A DNA stretch of 64,000 nt from Cupriavidus yeoncheonensis (GTDB taxonomy: Bacteria; Pseudomonadota; Gammaproteobacteria; Burkholderiales; Burkholderiaceae): NCBI RefSeq assembly GCF_905397275.1, contig NZ_CAJPUY010000013.1, positions 124,001-188,000 of the forward strand, given 5' to 3'. This document shows, piece after piece, positions 55,654 through 64,000 of this stretch. The number at the start of each line of letters is the position of its first letter. The stretch's first letter is position 1. The position numbers and the translations under genes were made by a program. Under the pieces are notes generated by a model that saw nothing but the letters and a program-made list of their open reading frames with translations, made no database searches and was not told where the DNA came from.

Positions 55654-57369
55654 TCAGGCCACGGCAGGCTTCTGCGCGTCGGCATTGCGCGCGTTCTCGG
55701 TTTCCTGCAGCTGGCGCCACATCACCTTGCCCGTGCCGGACTTGGGCAGGGCATCGACGAACTCGACCACGCGCGGGTACTTGTAGGCCGCCATGTTTTC
55801 CCTGGCCCAGTCGACGATTTCCTCGGCCGTGGTCTTGCCCCTGGCATGCGCGCGCAGCACCACCACGGCCTTCACGGTCTCGCCGCGATACGCGTCGCGT
55901 GTGCCGATGATGCATGCCTCCTGCACGTCCGGATGCTTGTACAGCAGGTTTTCCACCTCGGCCGGCCACACCTTGAAGCCGGAGGCATTGATCATGCGCT
56001 TGAGGCGATCGGTGATGAAGTAGTAGCCCTCTTCATCCATGCGCCCGAGGTCGCCGGTGCGGAAGAAGGTCCTGCCCTCGAACTGGATGAAGGCGTCGCG
56101 CGTGGCCTCGTCCTTGCCCCAGTAGCCCTTGAACACCTGCGGGCCCGACACGATGATCTCGCCGACCTCGTTGGGCGGCAGCTCATTGAGCGTGACGGGG
56201 TCCACGATGCGCGCGTCGGTATTGAAGGTCGGCACGCCCAGGCATTGCAGCTTGGGGCGGTCTCCCGGATTGCTGTGCGTCGGCGCCATGGTCTCCGACA
56301 GGCCATAGCCTTCCAGGTAGTTCAACCCGAACTGGTCGCGCAGCCGCTCGGCAATGGCCTGCGGCATGGCCGCGCCGCCGCCGCCGATGTAGCGCAGGCT
56401 GGACAGGTCGAACTCCGGCAGGTTGGGGCTGGCCAGGAAGTCGATCACCATGGTCGGGATGTTGGTCCAGTGCGTGACCTGGTAGCGCGAGATCAGGCGG
56501 CCGGCCACCTCGCGGTCCCAGCGCGGCAACATCACGACCGTGGCGCCGCTATAGATCGGGCCGTTCATGCCGTACTGCATGCCCGTCACGTGGAACAGCG
56601 GCAGCACCGACAGGATCACCGATTCCGCGCCGCTGCCCGACCAGGTCGCAGCGCCGACGACGTTGTGCATCACCGAACGGTGCGTGTGGATGCAGCCCTT
56701 CGGGAAGCCGGTGGTGCCGGAGGTATAGGGCATCACCGCCATGTCGTCGGGGCCGGCCGTGTGCGGCCCCGGCTGCAAGCCTGCGCCAAGCGCTTCAGCC
56801 CACGGCGTGGCGCCGGTCGGCAGCGGATGCTGCGCGGTCAGCCAGGCGGCCGGGGCGTCTTCGGGATGCTCGTGGGTGGCCGGCAGTGCGTCCGAATATT
56901 GCGACACCAGCAGGTGCTGCAGGCGATCGGCCGGCGCCAGTTCGGACAGCGCCTGCGCGACACCGGCGCCCAGGTCGGCGGTGCAGATGGCCACGCGGGC
57001 ACCGGCGTCAGTCACGTAGTGCTTGAACTCTTCGGCGCGGTTCATCGGATTGACCGGCACCACCACGGCGTCCGCGCGCAGGATCGCGTAGTAGCTGATG
57101 ATGAACTGCGGGCAGTTCTGCATGTACAGCAGCACGCGGTCGCCCTTCTTCACGCCGGCCTTCTGCTGCAGCCAGCCCGCCAGCGCCGTGGCCTGCGCCT
57201 CCAGTTCGCGGAACGTGACCGCCTTGCCGAAATAGCGAATGGCGGCCTTGTCCGCATAGCGATGGGCGGAAACCTCCAGGTTGTACCAGAGCGACGTCTC
57301 CGGCAGCACGATCGTGGTCGGCACGCGCTTTGGCCAGAACTGGAAATGCGGGCGAGCAAGGTTCTGCAT
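55654..57369 (-). CDS. AMP-forming long-chain acyl-CoA ligase
   Basis: 571 residues of the ANL superfamily. P-loop YTSGTTGFPKG, adenylate motif GYGLSETMAPTHS, FFRTGDLGRMDEEGYYFITD, and the C-terminal catalytic Lys in KSGTGKVMWRQL. It likely activates medium or long-chain fatty acids for beta-oxidation. It has its own promoter with an internal palindrome, so a TetR-type fatty-acid repressor is a plausible regulator. Confidence 0.88.
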   Translation of the reverse strand: MQNLARPHFQFWPKRVPTTIVLPETSLWYNLEVSAHRYADKAAIRYFGKAVTFRELEAQATALAGWLQQKAGVKKGDRVLLYMQNCPQFIISYYAILRADAVVVPVNPMNRAEEFKHYVTDAGARVAICTADLGAGVAQALSELAPADRLQHLLVSQYSDALPATHEHPEDAPAAWLTAQHPLPTGATPWAEALGAGLQPGPHTAGPDDMAVMPYTSGTTGFPKGCIHTHRSVMHNVVGAATWSGSGAESVILSVLPLFHVTGMQYGMNGPIYSGATVVMLPRWDREVAGRLISRYQVTHWTNIPTMVIDFLASPNLPEFDLSSLRYIGGGGAAMPQAIAERLRDQFGLNYLEGYGLSETMAPTHSNPGDRPKLQCLGVPTFNTDARIVDPVTLNELPPNEVGEIIVSGPQVFKGYWGKDEATRDAFIQFEGRTFFRTGDLGRMDEEGYYFITDRLKRMINASGFKVWPAEVENLLYKHPDVQEACIIGTRDAYRGETVKAVVVLRAHARGKTTAEEIVDWARENMAAYKYPRVVEFVDALPKSGTGKVMWRQLQETENARNADAQKPAVA

Positions 57370-57420
57370 CGAAGAGTCTCCTGAGCGGTCTTGGGCGACC
57401 TGTTTGTAAGGGTGTCATCG

Positions 57421-57450
57421 ACTATAACCGAACGATCGTTCTATTTTCAA
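57421..57450 (-). promoter_or_regulatory. Promoter of the acyl-CoA ligase gene with an embedded palindrome
   Basis: On the minus strand TTGAAA (57450-57445) and TATAGT (57426-57421) are 18 bp apart. The perfect palindrome GAACGATCGTTC (57430-57441) lies within the spacer, so a bound repressor would block RNA polymerase. Palindromes of this form are usual for TetR-family proteins. Confidence 0.7.
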
Positions 57451-57578
57451 CCGGTGGCTTCCCTCAATCTCGCGCCGGATGGCAGGCGGCCCGGTTGCAT
57501 TCCCGGTTGCATTTGGCGCCCTTGCCCTCACAATCGTTGTATTCCAGAACTCCATGCCTGCCCGACAGGCCCGCTGCC

Positions 57579-58424
57579 ATGAGCGATGTCACCTTGCAGA
57601 ACTTTGAACCGGAAGTGATCGAAGCCTCGCGCCAGGCGCCGGTTCTCGTGGATTTCTGGGCGCCCTGGTGCGGCCCCTGCCGCACGCTCGGCCCAATGCT
57701 GGAGAAGCTCGAAGCGGAAGCCGACGGCCAGTGGAAGCTGGTCAAGGTGAATGTGGACGAGAACCAGGAGTTGGCCGGCCATTTCGGCGTGCGCAGCATC
57801 CCCCACGTGGTGGCCATCGCCGACGGGCAGGCGGTGGACCAGTTCACCGGCGTGCTGCCGGAATCGGGCCTGCGCGAGTTCCTGTCGCGTCTTACGCCGG
57901 ACCCCGCGCAACTGGCATTGCAAGAAGCCCGGACCCTGGCCGCCGCTGGCGACCGGCAGGCTGCGGGCGATGCCTTCCGGTCAGCGCTGGCGCTGGATCC
58001 GGGTTCGGATGCGGCGCGCTTTGCGTACATCAGCTTCCTGCTCGATGGCAATGCGCTCGCCGAGGCGGAAGCCGAGTTCGGCAACTTGTCTGCGCAAGCC
58101 GCCCAGGACGATGCCTACGCTGCCCTGCTCACGCGCGTGGATGCCATGAAAGGCGTGGCCGACCTGCCCGACGAGCAGACCCTGGCCGACCGCGTCGCGG
58201 CCGACCCGCATGACCTGCCCGCCCGTCTTGACCTGGCGCGGCTGCTGATCGCGCGGCAGCAGTACGAACCTGCGCTGGAGCAGTTGCTGGCAATCGTGCG
58301 CGCGGACCGCGGCTTCGAGGAAGACATTGGCCGCAAGACCATGCTCTCGGTATTCGACATGCTCGCCGACCAGCCCGACGTGGTGTCGCGCTGGCGCCGG
58401 CAACTGAGCACCTCGCTCAACTGA
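57579..58424 (+). CDS. Thioredoxin-TPR chaperone, CnoX/YbbN type
   Basis: 281 residues from the ATG at 57579. The thioredoxin domain (1-110) keeps the CxxC pair Cys31-Cys34 in FWAPWCGPC, unlike E. coli CnoX, which lacks it. The rest is helical, TPR-like (LALQEARTLAAAGDRQAAG; AARFAYISFLL), as in CnoX/YbbN. Such proteins hold unfolded substrates under oxidative stress and may also reduce disulfides. Confidence 0.9.
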   Translation: MSDVTLQNFEPEVIEASRQAPVLVDFWAPWCGPCRTLGPMLEKLEAEADGQWKLVKVNVDENQELAGHFGVRSIPHVVAIADGQAVDQFTGVLPESGLREFLSRLTPDPAQLALQEARTLAAAGDRQAAGDAFRSALALDPGSDAARFAYISFLLDGNALAEAEAEFGNLSAQAAQDDAYAALLTRVDAMKGVADLPDEQTLADRVAADPHDLPARLDLARLLIARQQYEPALEQLLAIVRADRGFEEDIGRKTMLSVFDMLADQPDVVSRWRRQLSTSLN

Positions 58425-58482
58425 CGGCATCCCCGCATGGCGCGGTAAACTGGCGGGCCTGATTTCCGGCATTCCACCCGCC

Positions 58483-58866
58483 ATGACTGCATCCGTGCGC
58501 CTGATCGATTTCCAAGCCGCCGCGCCCGCGCCCACCCACGACCGTCCGCGCCCTGACCGTCTAGTCGCGGGCAACCCCGACCGCACCACCTGGACGCACT
58601 ACAGCGCCCGGCACGGCGATTTCGACTGCGGTGTCTGGGCGTGCGAGCCCGGTGCCTGGCGCATTGCCTTCCCGGCCGGCAAGGAGGAATTCTTCCACGT
58701 GATCAGCGGCCGCATCCGCATCAGCGACGACGCCGGCGCGGCCAGCGAGTTCGGGCCGGGCGATGCCTGCGTGATTCCAGCCGGCTTCACCGGCCTGTTC
58801 GAAGTGCTGGAACCGGTGCGCAAGTATTTCGTCGTGATCGACCGCGAAGCGGCGCGGCCTGCCTGA
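58483..58866 (+). CDS. Cupin-domain protein (Cupin_3 type)
   Basis: 127 residues with one beta-barrel cupin. GVWACEPGAWRIAFPAGKEE, FFHVISGRIRI and FGPGDACVIPAGFTGLFEVL fit the Cupin_3/DUF861 type. The usual metal His residues are largely replaced, so metal binding is doubtful. It converges on the hemerythrin gene with one base between them. Confidence 0.85.
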   Translation: MTASVRLIDFQAAAPAPTHDRPRPDRLVAGNPDRTTWTHYSARHGDFDCGVWACEPGAWRIAFPAGKEEFFHVISGRIRISDDAGAASEFGPGDACVIPAGFTGLFEVLEPVRKYFVVIDREAARPA

Positions 58867-58867
58867 A

Positions 58868-59311
58868 TCAGGCCGGCTGTCCGGCCGGCGCCTCGACCAG
58901 CGTGAAGCCGTTCTCGCGCATGTGCTCGACCATCATGGTGTCCATCGACTTGACGTGGTGGTCGAACCAGCCTGAAAGCTCGGCCACCAGGCGGCGGCCC
59001 AGGTCCAGTTCCCCGTCGCTGACGACCTTGTCGCGCACGGCCTGGGCAACGGCCAGTACCTGCTTGTGCTCACCGGCATGGCAATGACGCGGGCCGAACT
59101 CCATGGCCTCCATCCAGGTTTCCTCCTGGGCGAAGTGATGCCGGGTGTGCTCGATCCACTCGTCCATGGCGGCCAGGAATCCGGCATCGTCCGCGCGCGC
59201 GACGGCATCCAGCAACTGCACGAATTCCGCATGGGTGGCGTCGGTGACCGGTTCGCCCAGCAGCAGGTGGTCAGGCAGGCCGTCAGTGGAAAGTTGGTCT
59301 TTGGGATCCAT
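58868..59311 (-). CDS. Bacteriohemerythrin-like protein
   Basis: About 147 residues from the ATG at 59311 (an ATG 27 bp upstream is possible). The di-iron ligands are visible in order: THAEF, HTRHHFAQEETWM, HCHAGEHKQV and WFDHHVKSMD. It is a soluble single-domain hemerythrin, likely for O2 storage, delivery or sensing. Confidence 0.88.
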   Translation of the reverse strand: MDPKDQLSTDGLPDHLLLGEPVTDATHAEFVQLLDAVARADDAGFLAAMDEWIEHTRHHFAQEETWMEAMEFGPRHCHAGEHKQVLAVAQAVRDKVVSDGELDLGRRLVAELSGWFDHHVKSMDTMMVEHMRENGFTLVEAPAGQPA

Positions 59312-59467
59312 GGAAGGGGCTGGCGCGGCGGGCGGCATGGAAAGAAACGGAAAGGATACCGAATTCAGCCCCGTGGCATCTGATATTGCGCAAATCCGCC
59401 CGAAACGCGCGGGAGGTTATGCTTGCTGTTGCGCCGCCCCCGGCGGCACCCTGAGCCAAGCTCCCAG

Positions 59468-60046
59468 ATGCCACGACTGATCTTCTTCTGCGGCCATGCC
59501 GGCACCGGCAAGACCACCCTGGCGCATCGCCTGATCGGCCCGCTGATGCAGGCCACCGGCGAGCCGTTCTGCCTGCTCGACAAGGACACGCTGTATGGCC
59601 GCTACAGCGCGGCGGCCATGGCCGCCATCACCGGCGACCCCAACGACCGGGACAGCCCGGCTTACCTGGAAAACCTGCGCGACCCCGAATACCAGGGCCT
59701 GCTCGACACCGCGCGCGAAAACCTGGCCCTCGGCATCAGCGTGCTGGTGGTTGGCCCGCTGTCGCGCGAAGTGAAAGCCCACCAGCTTCATGATCCGGCC
59801 TGGCTCAAGGTGCCGGCCGGAACCGTCGTCCACATCGTATGGGTGCACCTGCCGGAAAACGAGGCTCACGACCGCATCGTCCGGCGCGGCAACCCCAATG
59901 ACGCCTACAAGCTGGCGCACTGGGACGCGTATCGCACGCGCCGCTTCATGCCGGCCCCGGCGGAATACCCGGAACTCACCTACTTCGACAACCTCGCCCC
60001 CGACGATGCCGGGACGCAAGCGCTGCTGCACGCGCTGGCCGCTTAG
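59468..60046 (+). CDS. P-loop kinase-like ATPase
   Basis: 192 residues from the ATG at 59468. Walker A GHAGTGKT is at 9-16; DKDTLYGR and a late RRGNPNDAYK and RTRRFMP supply kinase-like basic residues. It resembles small-molecule kinases of the AAA_33/gluconate kinase type. The substrate is unknown. Its TAG stop lies in the palindromic repeat. Confidence 0.78.
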   Translation: MPRLIFFCGHAGTGKTTLAHRLIGPLMQATGEPFCLLDKDTLYGRYSAAAMAAITGDPNDRDSPAYLENLRDPEYQGLLDTARENLALGISVLVVGPLSREVKAHQLHDPAWLKVPAGTVVHIVWVHLPENEAHDRIVRRGNPNDAYKLAHWDAYRTRRFMPAPAEYPELTYFDNLAPDDAGTQALLHALAA

Positions 60047-60096
60047 AACCCATTTCAGCATGAGGAAGGGGCGCAAAGGCTGAAATGGGTTCTTAG
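60043..60096 (+). repeat. Dispersed palindromic repeat, copy 3 (longest arms)
   Basis: 14-bp perfect arms, AGAACCCATTTCAG (60045-60058) and CTGAAATGGGTTCT (60080-60093), around a loop holding GAGGAAGGGG. It contains the stop codons of both convergent genes (TAG at 60044-60046; TAA of tcdA at 60095-60093) and may terminate both transcripts. Confidence 0.88.
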
Positions 60097-60965
60097 GCCT
60101 TGCCCCTGGCGACGGCGCCGATCACGGCCGACGCCGCCACGAAGCCGAACACCGCGGTCACGGCCACCGAGGAGCCAAAGCCGGCGCAGGCCAGCCCTTG
60201 CGGACCCGATGCTGGCGCCACGACGGCGCCCGGCGGCGCCTCGTCGATCTCGCAGGCCTGCTGCTCGGGCTCGGGGTATTGCAGCGGTTCGTCCGAATAG
60301 ACCGCGGCAATGCCGAACTTCTTCTTCGGGTCGCGCGTAAAGCCCCAGTCCTTGCGCAAGCCGGCGCGCACCTTGGCAAGCAGCGGATCCTGGATGGTGC
60401 GGGCGAGGTCATCGATGCGCACGCGCGTCGGGTCAAACTGGCCGCCGGCGCCGCCGCAGGTGATGACGGGCACGCCCTGGCGGCGCGCCCAGCCCAGCAT
60501 GGCGGTCTTGACCCGCACCGCGTCGATGGCGTCGATCACATAGTCATGGCCGTTGCCCAGCAGCTCGGCCACGTTGTCGGTGGTAACGAAGTCATCGACC
60601 TGCGTGACCCGGCAGCGCGGATTGATGGCCACGATGCGTTGCGCCATGGCCTCCACCTTGGCGCGCCCGTAGGCATCGCCGAGGGCGTGGATCTGCCGGT
60701 TGGTATTGGACAGCGCGATATGGTCCAGGTCGATCAGCGTGATGCGCCCGACCGCATTGCGCGCCAGCGCTTCCGCGGCCCAGCTGCCGACTCCGCCGAT
60801 GCCCACCACGCAGACACTGGCGGCTTCCAGCCGCGCCAGCCCGGCATGGCCATAGAGCCGGGCCACGCCGCCGAAACGCCGGTGGTAATCGTCATCGGCC
60901 GGGCTTTCGTGGGTCAGCGGCTCGGGCAATTCCGGCCGTTGGGACGAGGAGACAGCGTCGTTCAT
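60093..60965 (-). CDS. tcdA: tRNA threonylcarbamoyladenosine dehydratase
   Basis: 290 residues from the ATG at 60965. ThiF/E1-like fold: nucleotide-binding GIGGVG at 55-60, DLDHIALSNTNRQIHA, DAIDAVRVKTAML and CGGAGGQFDPTRV. The hydrophobic C terminus (VAVTAVFGFVAASAVIGAVA) is typical of TcdA/CsdL. It converts t6A37 of tRNA to its cyclic form with ATP. Confidence 0.95.
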   Translation of the reverse strand: MNDAVSSSQRPELPEPLTHESPADDDYHRRFGGVARLYGHAGLARLEAASVCVVGIGGVGSWAAEALARNAVGRITLIDLDHIALSNTNRQIHALGDAYGRAKVEAMAQRIVAINPRCRVTQVDDFVTTDNVAELLGNGHDYVIDAIDAVRVKTAMLGWARRQGVPVITCGGAGGQFDPTRVRIDDLARTIQDPLLAKVRAGLRKDWGFTRDPKKKFGIAAVYSDEPLQYPEPEQQACEIDEAPPGAVVAPASGPQGLACAGFGSSVAVTAVFGFVAASAVIGAVARGKA

Positions 60966-61154
60966 GCTGGCAGTCAGTGCTGGGGAAGCGGGTGGAAAGG
61001 GGTGAAAAGAGCATGCTGGCGTCGCAAGACGCGCACGCCACCGTGTCAGCCATCCCCCGACAGGTAAGCGAAGCGCGCAACTATACAATAGACGTAGTGC
61101 CCCGTCCGCCGCACAGGTTGCCGGTGCGGGGCACCCTCCCACAGGAGACTACCC

Positions 61155-63512
61155 ATGCCGGTGCGCCGCAAGGTCGTTCTCTGGACAGCGCTGACGCCGA
61201 TCCTGCTGATTGCCCTGCTGATCATCCTGATCGTGACCTTCGACTGGAACCGCCTCAAGCCCTGGCTGAACGAGCGCGTTTCGGAAGCCATCGGCCGTCC
61301 GTTCGCGATCAATGGCGACCTCGCCGTCACCTGGCGCACGGCAGAAGGCGAAACCGGCTGGCAAACGCTGGTGCCATGGCCCCGGCTGTCGGCGCGCGAC
61401 ATCACCATCGGCAACCCGGACTGGGCCAAGACGCCGAACATCGCCACCGTGCGCGAGCTGATCTTTGTGCTGCGCCCGTTGCCGCTGCTGTCGCACGAGA
61501 TCGCGGTGCCGACCATCGTCGTCGACAGCCCGGCGGTGTGGCTCGAACGACTGGCCGACAATCGCAACAACTGGACCTTCGACACCGGCCCCAAAGACCA
61601 CCCCGCTTCCTGGCACCTGGATATCGGCGAAGTGGTGCTCGCGCGCGGCAACCTGGCGCTGTCCGACCAGGCGCAGAAGATCGAGCTGCAGGCGACGGTC
61701 GACACCATCGGCAATGACGCGGTGTACGACCGGGCGCGCGATGGCGAACTGGTCGTGCCGGGCGCCTCGGCCCCGGCAAGCGGACCCGCACCGGCCGCCG
61801 CAAGCACCCCCTCGGCGTCCGGGCCGCCGGCCACTGCCGTAGCCGGCAACCAGCGCTACGGCCTGCGCTGGAAGGCCTCCGGCCGCTACAACGAAGCGAC
61901 CATCAATGCCAGCGGGAAGGCCGGCAACGTGCTGAGCCTGCGCAATATCAACGTACCGTTCCCGCTGCTGGCCGATGTGCGGGTCGGCGCGACCCGTGCC
62001 GTCATCGAAGGCACGCTGACCAACCCCGCGCATCTCGCTGCGCTGGATGTCCACCTGCAGTTGCAGGGCGACAGCATGGCCAAGCTGTACGCGCTGACCG
62101 GCATCGTGCTCCCGTCCACGCCGCCGTACGAAACGCGCGGCCGGCTCGTGGCGACGATCCACAAGGGCGCCTCGGTCTATGAGTACCGCGGCTTTACCGG
62201 CCGCGTCGGCGGCAGTGACCTGAGCGGTACGCTGACCTTCACGCAGCGCGCGCCGCGGCCGCTGCTGGAAGGCAAGCTGGTCTCCAACGAACTGCGTTTC
62301 GTCGACCTGGCACCGCTGATCGGCGCTAACGCGCAGCCGGGCAAGGCGGCGCCGGACAGCAATGTGCGCCAGCCGGCCGAGAAGGCCCTGCCGGTGGCAC
62401 CGTTCCGCACCGAGCGCTGGGACGCCATCGACGCCGATGTGCACTTCACCGGCAAGCGGATCATCCGCGACGAACGGCTGCCGATCACCGACCTCGAGAC
62501 GCACCTGAAGCTCAAGGATGCCGTGCTGCTGCTGGACCCCCTCAACTTCGGCGTGGCCGGCGGCAATCTCGTGTCCACGATCCGGCTTGACGGCAAGCGC
62601 GAGCCGATGGGCGCCATGATCGATATGCGCGCGCATCGTCTCAAGCTCAAGCAGTTGTTCCCGACGGTGCAATCGATGCGGGCCAGCATCGGCGAGATCA
62701 ACGGCAGCGCCAAGCTGTCGGCGGCCGGGAATTCGGTGGGCGCGCTGCTGGGATCGTCCAATGGCGAGGCCAAGCTGCTTGTGGAAAACGGCACCGTGAG
62801 CAAGTTCCTGCTGGAAGCCATGGGCCTGAATGTCGGCAGCGTGATCATCTCGAAGCTGTTCGGCGACAAGCCCGTGCAGATCAACTGCGGCGTGGGCGAT
62901 TTCGCCTTCACCAACGGCATCGCGCGCGCGCGCACGTTCACGCTGGATACGCAGGACGCCGAAATCAATGCCGTGGGAGCGATCGACCTGAACAGCGAAA
63001 AGCTGGCGATGACGATCCACCCGGACTCGAAGGGCATGCGGATCTTCTCGCTGCGCTCGCCGCTGTATATCGGCGGTACGCTGAAGAAGCCGCGCGTCAG
63101 TCCCGATATCGGCGTGCTCGCCCTGCGGGCCGGCGGTGCGTTGGCACTGGCGCTCGCGGCGCCAGTGGCCACGGCCGTGGTGCCCCTGGTCGACCTGTCG
63201 TCGTCAAAGGAAAACCAGTGCGGCCGCCTGCTGGCGGAGCTTGGCAAACAGCCGATCGCGCCGCCGCCGGGCAAGACCTACCGCGATCCGAAGGCCCCCG
63301 GCGCGGCCAGTGCCGTGGCCGCCGAACTGCGCAAGCCGGGGCAGCCGGACAGTGCCAAGGCACAGGCGAAACAGGCTGAGCAAGCGCAGGAAGGCAGCAC
63401 CGCGCCGGGCCGGCAGGCCGCCGATGGGGTCCGTCCGCCTGCGCAACAGCCTGAGGCGCCGGCGCCGGCCAACCGTCCCGCCCACGACACGGAGCTGTAC
63501 AAGGGCGGTTGA
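61155..63512 (+). CDS. AsmA-family envelope protein
   Basis: 785 residues. One N-terminal membrane anchor (TPILLIALLIILIVTFDW) precedes a long periplasmic repeat-like beta region and an AsmA_2-type C-terminal block (FGVAGGNLVSTIRLDGK; LLVENGTVSKFLLEAMGLNV). The last 80 residues are Ala/Pro/Gln-rich. AsmA-like proteins are thought to move phospholipids between membranes. TACAAT at 61084-61089 may be a -10 element. Confidence 0.9.
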   Translation: MPVRRKVVLWTALTPILLIALLIILIVTFDWNRLKPWLNERVSEAIGRPFAINGDLAVTWRTAEGETGWQTLVPWPRLSARDITIGNPDWAKTPNIATVRELIFVLRPLPLLSHEIAVPTIVVDSPAVWLERLADNRNNWTFDTGPKDHPASWHLDIGEVVLARGNLALSDQAQKIELQATVDTIGNDAVYDRARDGELVVPGASAPASGPAPAAASTPSASGPPATAVAGNQRYGLRWKASGRYNEATINASGKAGNVLSLRNINVPFPLLADVRVGATRAVIEGTLTNPAHLAALDVHLQLQGDSMAKLYALTGIVLPSTPPYETRGRLVATIHKGASVYEYRGFTGRVGGSDLSGTLTFTQRAPRPLLEGKLVSNELRFVDLAPLIGANAQPGKAAPDSNVRQPAEKALPVAPFRTERWDAIDADVHFTGKRIIRDERLPITDLETHLKLKDAVLLLDPLNFGVAGGNLVSTIRLDGKREPMGAMIDMRAHRLKLKQLFPTVQSMRASIGEINGSAKLSAAGNSVGALLGSSNGEAKLLVENGTVSKFLLEAMGLNVGSVIISKLFGDKPVQINCGVGDFAFTNGIARARTFTLDTQDAEINAVGAIDLNSEKLAMTIHPDSKGMRIFSLRSPLYIGGTLKKPRVSPDIGVLALRAGGALALALAAPVATAVVPLVDLSSSKENQCGRLLAELGKQPIAPPPGKTYRDPKAPGAASAVAAELRKPGQPDSAKAQAKQAEQAQEGSTAPGRQAADGVRPPAQQPEAPAPANRPAHDTELYKGG

Positions 63513-63583
63513 CGCCCTCGGACCATCACCGCTGCAAATTCACAACACTGATGAGTGAATTCCCCGCTCGGGGCGATTCGGCG

Positions 63584-63712
63584 TTGTGCTGCGCCCACAG
63601 CCGGCGCATAATTAAATGGCCATTTACAAGATGTATCAAACAAATGGCACACTCCGGGTGCCGGCAACGGCGCCCTTCCGAAGGTGCGGCCTGTGGCCGC
63701 CCTTGTTTTTTT
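63584..63712 (+). ncRNA. Promoter-to-terminator unit: attenuator leader or small RNA candidate
   Basis: TTGTGC (63584-63589) and CATAAT (63607-63612) are 17 bp apart, so transcription from about 63619 is likely. A GCGGCC/GGCCGC hairpin (63686-63700) with CCTTGTTTTTTT ends a unit of about 95 nt. It lies in the 249-bp gap before the MFS gene. Downstream, GTTGCC (63713-63718) can pair with GGCAAC at either 63663-63668 or 63730-63735. Confidence 0.4.
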
Positions 63713-63761
63713 GTTGCCCGTTGCAGGTCGGCAACAAGAACCCAATTCGCCGCCCGCCCCC

Positions 63762-64000
63762 ATGACGCTGCCACACGCCGCCGTCCCGCCGATCAGCTGG
63801 CTGATCGCGCTGACGGTGTGCAATCACGTGGCGTTCAATGCAAGCCGCGTGGTGGTGTCCCTGTTTGCCATTTCCCTGAAGGCGTCGACCGTGACGCTGG
63901 GCTTGCTGATGTCGCTCTACGCGCTGCTGCCCATGCTGCTCGCGATCCGCGCCGGCAAGCGCATTGACGAGATCGGCCCGCGCAAGCCGATGATGGCAGG
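63762..64000 (+). CDS. MFS transporter, 3' truncated
   Basis: 79 residues are visible, running off the window. Two hydrophobic helices (SWLIALTVCNHVAFNASRVV and VTLGLLMSLYALLPMLLAI) are followed by GKRIDEIGPRKPMM, the loop between helices 2 and 3 of MFS proteins. The ATG at 63762 is the first good start. The subfamily cannot be told. Confidence 0.8.
   Translation, partial: MTLPHAAVPPISWLIALTVCNHVAFNASRVVVSLFAISLKASTVTLGLLMSLYALLPMLLAIRAGKRIDEIGPRKPMMA

Overview
The window is high-GC (roughly two thirds G+C), densely packed, and looks like chromosome of a Cupriavidus/Ralstonia-type betaproteobacterium (Burkholderiales). The inference rests on two Bug-family extracytoplasmic receptors with a TctA/TctB tripartite tricarboxylate transporter, several CaiB/BaiF CoA-transferases, a BPSS1780-family membrane protein, and a four-gene cluster whose families and order match the sulfoacetate cluster sauRSTU of Cupriavidus necator H16. 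I see no rRNA, tRNA, CRISPR array, prophage or intact transposase.

Layout. 1-4.0 kb: 3' part of a two-domain sulfurtransferase, then on the minus strand a ZIP metal transporter, a Tat-exported dienelactone hydrolase and a type II NADH dehydrogenase. 4.3-10.6 kb: polA (-) back to back with a LOG-family gene (+), then a DUF2782-like secreted protein, homoserine kinase thrB and a BPSS1780-type membrane protein. 10.7-16.3 kb: sulfoacetate module, divergent IclR regulator and sauSTU. 16.3-23.5 kb: uvrD-type helicase (-), a 0.7 kb gene-free element with 88-bp terminal inverted repeats, then valS and galU. 23.5-27.9 kb: a minus-strand run (MFS transporter, class II aldolase, tautomerase, threonine aldolase, Nudix hydrolase, TusA-like protein), with a LysR gene diverging at 28.0 kb. 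29.0-31.6 kb: NfeD protease, slipin and a small unknown protein. 31.6-37.5 kb: alaS (-), a CoA-transferase, a DUF2214 protein and an orphan Bug receptor. 37.5-45.5 kb: NhaP2 K+/H+ antiporter (-), tctBA (+), LysR (-), a second Bug receptor and a gamma-glutamyltransferase-family enzyme. 45.6-50.9 kb: PhzF, a PPOX-type flavoprotein, a CoA-transferase with rearranged domain order (-), glnS and an S4 protein. 50.9-59.3 kb: MAPEG, YceI, a small membrane protein, YaeQ, FKBP, a ChaC-like cyclotransferase, an ankyrin protein, an acyl-CoA ligase (-), a CnoX-like thioredoxin, a cupin and a hemerythrin (-). 59.4-64.0 kb: a P-loop kinase-like protein, TcdA (-), AsmA and the 5' end of an MFS transporter.

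Functionally, housekeeping genes (polA, uvrD, valS, alaS, glnS, galU, thrB, tcdA) alternate with catabolic and transport modules: sulfoacetate use, TTT-type solute uptake beside a GGT-family hydrolase, an aldolase/tautomerase/MFS operon, and a fatty-acid-type CoA ligase.

The non-coding sequence is informative. It holds three copies of one palindromic repeat that supplies stop codons to flanking genes, a nested inverted-repeat element between uvrD and valS, an 11-bp tandem repeat beside the alaS promoter, a 12-bp palindrome inside the promoter of the acyl-CoA ligase, paired dyads in front of LysR-controlled genes, and a promoter-to-terminator unit with competing pairings upstream of the last gene.
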